DNA of 64,000 nt. Origin: Pelistega europaea. Its GTDB lineage: Bacteria; Pseudomonadota; Gammaproteobacteria; Burkholderiales; Burkholderiaceae_B. A program made the translations under genes and the position numbers. Where the stretch lies: positions 62,001 through 126,000 of the forward strand of contig NZ_JABGBO010000009.1 in the NCBI RefSeq assembly GCF_013133775.1, given 5' to 3'. Every line of letters begins with the position of its first letter. Position 1 is the stretch's first letter. Below the pieces are notes generated by a model. It ran no database searches, was not told the DNA's origin, and saw only the letters and a program-made list of their open reading frames with translations. Positions 58,023 through 64,000 of the stretch are shown here, in pieces.

Positions 58023-59744
58023 CTATTTATCGTCTGGACCTAAAAGCATTTCAGTAAGACCCTTACCTGCTTTTACCATAGGCCATACGTTTTCTTCACG
58101 GTCAGTAATCACATTAATAAAGACTAAACGGTCTTTATACTTACCAAAAGCGTCTCGAAGAGCCGGTTCTACATCTGCCTTTTTCTCAACTTGAATACCC
58201 ACATGGCCATAACTTTCTACCAGTTTCACAAAGTCAGGAATAGATTCCATATAAGATTGTGAATAACGTTTTTCGTAATCAAGTTCTTGCCATTGGCGAA
58301 CCATACCCAAGTAACGATTATTTAAGCAAACAATCTTAGGAGTAAAGCCATATTGTTTACAAGTTGCCAGTTCTTGGATATTCATCTGAATAGAACCTTC
58401 GCCTGTAATCACAGCAACCTGAGCATCAGGATTAGCTTTCTGAATACCCATTGCATAAGGCAACCCCACACCCATAGTACCTAGACCACCAGAGTTCACC
58501 CACCGGCGAGGTTTATTAAAACCATAATATTGGGCGGCCCACATCTGGTGCTGTCCCACATCAGAAGCGATAAAAGCATCACCGCCAGTCACTTCCCAAA
58601 GTTTTTGGACAACATATTGAGGCTTGATTAAATCAGACTCAGTATCATAAGCCAGGCATTTGCGTGCTTGCCACTCATTAATCTGCTTCCACCAATTTGC
58701 TAAGGCTTTTGTTTGTTTTTGACGAGCTTCACTGAGCTCGCGAAGCACCTCATTAAGCTCTGTTAATACATCCTTAACACAGCCTACAATAGGCACATCA
58801 GCACGAACACGCTTAGAAATAGAAGATGGATCAATATCGATATGAATTACTTTACGTGGTTGTGACATAAAGTGCTTCGTATTACCTACCACACGATCAT
58901 CAAAACGTGCTCCCACAGCGATTAATACATCACTTTGTTGCATAGCCATATTGGCTTCATAAGTACCGTGCATACCAGGCATACCAAGGTAATGCTTATT
59001 AGAAGCAGGTAAAGCGCCTAATGCCATTAAGGTTGTCACACAAGGTGCTCCCAATAAATCAACAAACTCTGTCAATTCTTCTGCTGCATTAGCAAGAATC
59101 ACCCCACCACCCACATAAATCATGGGGCGTTGGGCTCCTACAAGGAGTTGTGCCGCTTTCTTGATTTGTCCACCATGCCCCTTGGTAGTAGGGGAATAAG
59201 AACGCATTTTTACTTCGCCTTTTGGTGGAGTATATTTGCAAGGAGCCATAGAGACATCCTTAGGAATATCTACCAACACAGGACCTGGACGACCTGTTTT
59301 AGCGATATAAAACGCTTTACGCATGGTATCCGCTAAATCTTTGACATCTCGCACAAGGAAATTATGTTTTACACATGGGCGAGTGATACCAACAGCATCA
59401 CATTCTTGGAATGCATCTTCACCAATAGCTTTAGTGGGTACTTGACCGCTAATAATCACCATAGGGATAGAGTCCATGTACGCCGTCGCAATACCAGTAA
59501 CAGCATTGGTCAGACCTGGACCACTAGTCACCAAGCAAACACCTACTTCTTGAGATGAACGGGAATACGCATCAGCGGCATGAACTGCTGCTTGTTCGTG
59601 ACGAACGAGAATATGTTCAAAATCTTTTTGTTTGTAAATGGCATCGTAGATATAAAGTACGGCACCACCAGGATATCCGAAAACATGTTTAACGCCCTGC
59701 TCGGCGAGGCAACGCACGACTATGTCGGCACCTATTAATTCCAT
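58023..59744 (-). CDS. ilvB: Acetolactate synthase large catalytic subunit
   Basis: This 573-residue thiamine diphosphate enzyme condenses two pyruvate, or pyruvate and 2-oxobutyrate, in the first common step of branched-chain amino acid synthesis. FGYPGGAVLYIYDA near residue 22 and RHEQAAVHAADAYSRSS near 48 (with the catalytic Glu) form the pyrimidine domain; VTGEGSIQMNIQELATC near 430 and NNRYLGMVRQWQEL are the diphosphate and Mg domain. The start has AAAGGA eight bases ahead. A long leader precedes it. The name ilvI or ilvB is not decided by sequence alone. Confidence 0.96.
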   Translation of the reverse strand: MELIGADIVVRCLAEQGVKHVFGYPGGAVLYIYDAIYKQKDFEHILVRHEQAAVHAADAYSRSSQEVGVCLVTSGPGLTNAVTGIATAYMDSIPMVIISGQVPTKAIGEDAFQECDAVGITRPCVKHNFLVRDVKDLADTMRKAFYIAKTGRPGPVLVDIPKDVSMAPCKYTPPKGEVKMRSYSPTTKGHGGQIKKAAQLLVGAQRPMIYVGGGVILANAAEELTEFVDLLGAPCVTTLMALGALPASNKHYLGMPGMHGTYEANMAMQQSDVLIAVGARFDDRVVGNTKHFMSQPRKVIHIDIDPSSISKRVRADVPIVGCVKDVLTELNEVLRELSEARQKQTKALANWWKQINEWQARKCLAYDTESDLIKPQYVVQKLWEVTGGDAFIASDVGQHQMWAAQYYGFNKPRRWVNSGGLGTMGVGLPYAMGIQKANPDAQVAVITGEGSIQMNIQELATCKQYGFTPKIVCLNNRYLGMVRQWQELDYEKRYSQSYMESIPDFVKLVESYGHVGIQVEKKADVEPALRDAFGKYKDRLVFINVITDREENVWPMVKAGKGLTEMLLGPDDK

Positions 59745-60167
59745 TTTTTATGTCCTTTCATAACTAGCCCAACTGGATTGGTGATTGTTTGAGGGTACTT
59801 AGGTTAATAGCTAAAACTCCCAGCGCTTTGTGCCTCACGAAGGCCGCCCACCCAGAAACCTTAACTTATTAAGCGCATAAGAACCAATCAGTCAGCGCAA
59901 ATCGCGTAAAACGCACAAGTTTGAATCGGAAAGTTGCTATATCAACTTGTGATCAATATAACCACTATATTTTTCAATTTAAGGTATATACCAAACACGC
60001 CAGCGGGTAGCTAGCTTTTGCCTAAAAAATTCTCTTAGGATATAAGAGAAACCACTACTTTATCGCATTGCAAAAAATATTGCAATGCAATCTTTAGCTT
60101 TGAGAGAAAAAGATTTCTCTCTAGTAACCTATAAGGTAAACTAGGACCTTGCCTAGCATTTCATGCT
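59745..60167 (-). other. ilvB leader and upstream region
   Basis: This 423-base stretch has no long frame. On the minus strand a five-codon frame, ATG CGC TTA ATA AGT TAA (59878-59861, Met-Arg-Leu-Ile-Ser), is followed by hairpin-forming bases including GCCT-TCGTG-AGGC (59845-59833). An inverted repeat CACAAGTT/AACTTGTG (59914-59951) lies further upstream. Leu and Ile codons would fit control by branched-chain amino acids, but the frame is too short to be persuasive and no terminator stem with U tract follows. Confidence 0.4.
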
Positions 60168-60938
60168 TTAAACTTTCCGTCTAAAGACCAATTTATCCTC
60201 GGTCGATACACTCTTGTCGTAAGCATATCCTTCGGTAGTAAATGCCAACAAATCTTCTGGTTTCTTAGCGTGTGTTTCAATAGCAAATCGTGCCATCAAC
60301 CCACGAGCTCGTTTGGCATTAAAGCTAATCACTTTGTAAGTGCCGTTCTTGTATTCTTGGAATACACACTGCACTACTCTTGCTTTTAACGTTTTTAAAT
60401 CCACCGATTTAAAATATTCCTCAGAAGCCAAATTGATGACGACAGGCTCTTTTTCCATTGCCAAACGTTCATTCAAATAAGTAGCAATCTGGTTCCCCCA
60501 ATAAGCGTAGAGTGTTTTACCTTTGGGATTATCAAGTTTGGTCCCCATTTCTAAACGATAAGCACGCATCAAATCTAAGGGACGCAACACCCCATACAAA
60601 CCACTCAAAATCGCAATATGATCTTGTGCCCAGTCTAATTGTTTTAAGCTTAAACTATGTGCTTGTAGCCCTTCGTAAACATCACCATTAAAGGCCAAAA
60701 TCGCCTGACGAGCATTGTCAAGACTAAAATGAGGCTCCCATTCTGCATAGCGCGCAACATTTAATTCTGATAAGGCTTGACTTAAATCCATCAGCTGCGA
60801 AATATCTTCGACCGATTTTGTTCGCAAAATACTAATCAATTCTTGGGCTTGTTCTACAAACAAAGGTTGTGTATGCTTTTCCACTTGAAGTGGCGTATCA
60901 TAATCGAGCTTTTTAGCAGGTGATAACAAAAACAACAT
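60168..60938 (-). CDS. yaaA: Peroxide stress protein YaaA
   Basis: This 256-residue protein is of the YaaA/DUF328 family, which protects cells from peroxide by limiting free iron and binds DNA. The N-terminal MLFLLSPAKKLDYDTP and later YGVLRPLDLMRAYRLEMGT and NLASEEYFKSVD are diagnostic. AGAGGAGAGG lies four bases before ATG. It follows serS by 20 bases on the same strand. Its neighbour, the metal-peptide operon at 53-56 kb, is not linked to it by transcription. Confidence 0.94.
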   Translation of the reverse strand: MLFLLSPAKKLDYDTPLQVEKHTQPLFVEQAQELISILRTKSVEDISQLMDLSQALSELNVARYAEWEPHFSLDNARQAILAFNGDVYEGLQAHSLSLKQLDWAQDHIAILSGLYGVLRPLDLMRAYRLEMGTKLDNPKGKTLYAYWGNQIATYLNERLAMEKEPVVINLASEEYFKSVDLKTLKARVVQCVFQEYKNGTYKVISFNAKRARGLMARFAIETHAKKPEDLLAFTTEGYAYDKSVSTEDKLVFRRKV

Positions 60939-60958
60939 AATCCTCTCCTCTTGTAAAA

Positions 60959-62302
<1,344 letters not shown>

Positions 62303-62347
62303 TTATCCATAAAAGAAATTTAAAAACTTTACCATTATACCGCTTTC

Positions 62348-63694
62348 TTATGACTTATTTTTTCTTGTTTGCTGGCGTGCTTCTCTATCCCACTCGCGTA
62401 GTTGGGCTAGCTTCTCCGCAATTTTAATTTCTAAACCTCGATTTACTGGCTGATACCACCCTGGCTCTACCATACCATCAGGAAGATAGGTTTCACCTGC
62501 TGCATAAGCATTAGGTTCATCATGTGCGTAGCGGTAAGTTTTGCCATAACCCAACTCTTTCATCAGCTTTGTCGGTGCATTGCGAAGATGTAGCGGTACC
62601 CCTCTTGTTTTGTCCTTTTGAACAAATGCCTTGGCTTGATTATAAGCCATATATCCTGCATTACTCTTGGCGGCGACCGCTAAATAAATCACCGCTTGTG
62701 CCAATGCCAACTCTCCCTCTGGACTACCGAGTCGCTCATAAGTCTCAGCTGCGTCGTTGGCAATCTGCATGGCTCTAGGATCAGCCAATCCAATATCCTC
62801 CCACGCCATTCGAACAATACGGCGAGCAAGATATTTAGGATCTGCCCCTCCATCTAGCATACGAGTCAACCAATATAGGGCAGCATCAGGGTGAGAACCT
62901 CGCACCGACTTATGCAAAGCACTAATTTGGTCATAAAAAGCATCGCCCCCCTTGTCAAAACGACGCAAATTTTGTGGAAGAAATTTTTCTAACCACTCTT
63001 GGGTAATTTCATATTGTCCTACAGCTAATGCAGATTCCAAAACAATTTCTACTGCATTAATCAAACGCCGACCGTCTCCATCTGCCCATTGCGCAAGATG
63101 ATCTCGAACCTCTTCATCCATACTAAAAGGAGTATCAGGATGTGCTTCATTGACAATATGTAAAGCTCTCTCAATGAGAATCTTCAGTTCTTCTGGCTTG
63201 AGAGACTCTAATACATAGACTCTGGCTCGCGACAACAAAGCAGAATTGACCTCAAAAGAAGGGTTTTCTGTGGTTGCTCCAATGAAAGTAAATAAACCAC
63301 TTTCTACATAGGGCAGAAAAGCATCTTGTTGTGCTTTATTAAACCGATGTACCTCATCCACAAAAAGAATAGTTTTACGTCCTTGTGCTTGTGCAAGCTG
63401 GGCGGATTGTACGGCATCACGAATATCTTTAACCCCACCCAATACTGCAGAGATAGCAATAAACTGGGCATCAAAGCCATTGGCCATTAACCGTGCAAGT
63501 GTTGTTTTCCCTACCCCTGGCGGTCCCCAGAAAATCATGGAATGTGGGCGACCAGACTGGAAAGCCACCTGTAACGGCTTACCTTCAGCAAGTAAATGCG
63601 TCTGTCCTACAACTTCAGATAAATGCCGAGGACGTAGACGCTCCGCGAGAGGAGCATCTAACAATTTCGTTGCAAATAAGTCATCAGAAGACAT
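62348..63694 (-). CDS. rarA: Replication-associated recombination protein RarA
   Basis: This 448-residue AAA+ ATPase (also called MgsA) acts at stalled forks and on single-strand DNA-binding protein. The N-terminal PLAERLRPRHLSEVVGQTHL, Walker A GPPGVGKTTLA near residue 57, Walker B ILFVDEVHRFNKAQQD near 110, sensor 1 IGATTENPSFEVN near 140 and the Arg finger ALLSRARVYVL follow in order. The C-terminal tetramerisation domain begins near 245 (HKSVRGSHPDAALYWL). AGGA lies five bases before ATG. Order lolA-rarA-serS is as in other Burkholderiales and gamma-proteobacteria. Confidence 0.96.
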   Translation of the reverse strand: MSSDDLFATKLLDAPLAERLRPRHLSEVVGQTHLLAEGKPLQVAFQSGRPHSMIFWGPPGVGKTTLARLMANGFDAQFIAISAVLGGVKDIRDAVQSAQLAQAQGRKTILFVDEVHRFNKAQQDAFLPYVESGLFTFIGATTENPSFEVNSALLSRARVYVLESLKPEELKILIERALHIVNEAHPDTPFSMDEEVRDHLAQWADGDGRRLINAVEIVLESALAVGQYEITQEWLEKFLPQNLRRFDKGGDAFYDQISALHKSVRGSHPDAALYWLTRMLDGGADPKYLARRIVRMAWEDIGLADPRAMQIANDAAETYERLGSPEGELALAQAVIYLAVAAKSNAGYMAYNQAKAFVQKDKTRGVPLHLRNAPTKLMKELGYGKTYRYAHDEPNAYAAGETYLPDGMVEPGWYQPVNRGLEIKIAEKLAQLREWDREARQQTRKNKS

Positions 63695-63790
63695 ATTATT
63701 CCTAATTGTGCCATTTACACCATTATCTCTATCACATTATATTCTTGCTGGTCACGCTATCATCAAAAGACGAAAGACAGGGCATTTTTA

Positions 63791-64000
63791 TTACTGCAAT
63801 TTCACTCTATCCACACCGGCCGGTGCATCTAGTTTAAAAGTGGAGGCAGGCACTGGTGTATTAGGGACAAACTGACGTAATTTTATCGTCGTCATTTTGC
63901 CAAAAGAATCCAGGATACGTAATTCAGCAGGTAAGTTATTTGCAAAAGCAATATCAATATAGTTCATACCAGCATCTGCCACTTTGGGAGTTGCACGTAG
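63791..64000 (-). CDS. lolA: Outer-membrane lipoprotein carrier LolA (C-terminal part)
   Basis: The last 69 codons of a gene running out of the window are seen; the frame is open to base 64000 (LRATPKVADAGMN), so the in-frame ATG at 63982 is internal. The pattern LPAELRILDSFGKMTTIKLR and the ending PASTFKLDAPAGVDRVKLQ match the C terminus of LolA, the periplasmic chaperone that carries lipoproteins from LolCDE to LolB. The position just upstream of rarA supports this. The stop is at 63791. Confidence 0.85.
   Translation of the reverse strand, partial: LRATPKVADAGMNYIDIAFANNLPAELRILDSFGKMTTIKLRQFVPNTPVPASTFKLDAPAGVDRVKLQ

Noticed and set aside
59745-60000. T-box or known amino acid riboswitch upstream of ilvB
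   Set aside because: No T-box sequence and no anti-terminator/terminator pair were found; T-boxes are also not expected in betaproteobacteria.

Overview
The window is a bacterial chromosome segment from a betaproteobacterium, most probably a low-GC member of the Alcaligenaceae (the relatives of Bordetella, such as Pelistega, Taylorella or Oligella). The reasons are gene content and order: a full 14-gene nuo operon followed by a DUF2818 gene, the block ihfB-rpsA-cmk-aroA-tyrA-pheA-serC-gyrA facing ompA-ubiG-gph, and the runs rpsO-pnp, ilvB-ilvN-ilvC and lolA-rarA-serS. The assignment rests on remembered synteny and protein likeness; no search was run. I see no rRNA, tRNA, insertion sequence, prophage or CRISPR array. 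Most of the segment is core genome.

Layout. 1-6.8 kb: the end of serB, a small membrane protein, and a two-subunit sodium/solute symporter divergent from a cNMP/CBS/nucleotidyltransferase sensor gene and a DEDDh exonuclease. 6.8-21.9 kb: respiratory complex I (nuoA to nuoN, minus strand) plus DUF2818. 22-32.9 kb: ihfB, rpsA, cmk, then aromatic amino acid and serine synthesis (aroA, tyrA, pheA, serC) and gyrA. 33.3-35.7 kb: ompA, ubiG, gph. 35.7-36.1 kb: a circularly permuted, two-piece tmRNA gene with its own promoter and terminator, next to the tail-specific protease gene prc. 38.5-46.3 kb: a lytic transglycosylase, the ABC-F protein Uup, an unlisted 55-residue membrane protein and a fused indolepyruvate ferredoxin oxidoreductase. 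46.5-53.1 kb: pnp, rpsO, a lipoprotein, pssA, a nitronate monooxygenase-like protein and an enoyl-CoA hydratase.

The main accessory element is at 53.1-56.3 kb on the minus strand: DoxX - Cys-rich precursor peptide with three EGKCG motifs (HvfA-like) - DUF692/MNIO enzyme (HvfB-like) - DUF2063 partner (HvfC-like) - ECF sigma factor - a 56-residue zinc-binding anti-sigma factor (zf-HC2) that is too short for usual ORF lists. It has a candidate ECF-type promoter (TGTAAGG-N16-CGTC) upstream and a strong intercistronic terminator between the precursor and enzyme genes. It is best read as a self-regulated stress operon making a modified, metal-binding (probably copper-binding) secreted peptide.

56.4-64 kb: branched-chain amino acid synthesis (ilvB, ilvN, ilvC) with a long leader, yaaA, serS, rarA and the end of lolA. 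Start codons were moved from the longest ORF where family conservation, Shine-Dalgarno spacing or neighbour overlap favoured it; each case is stated.
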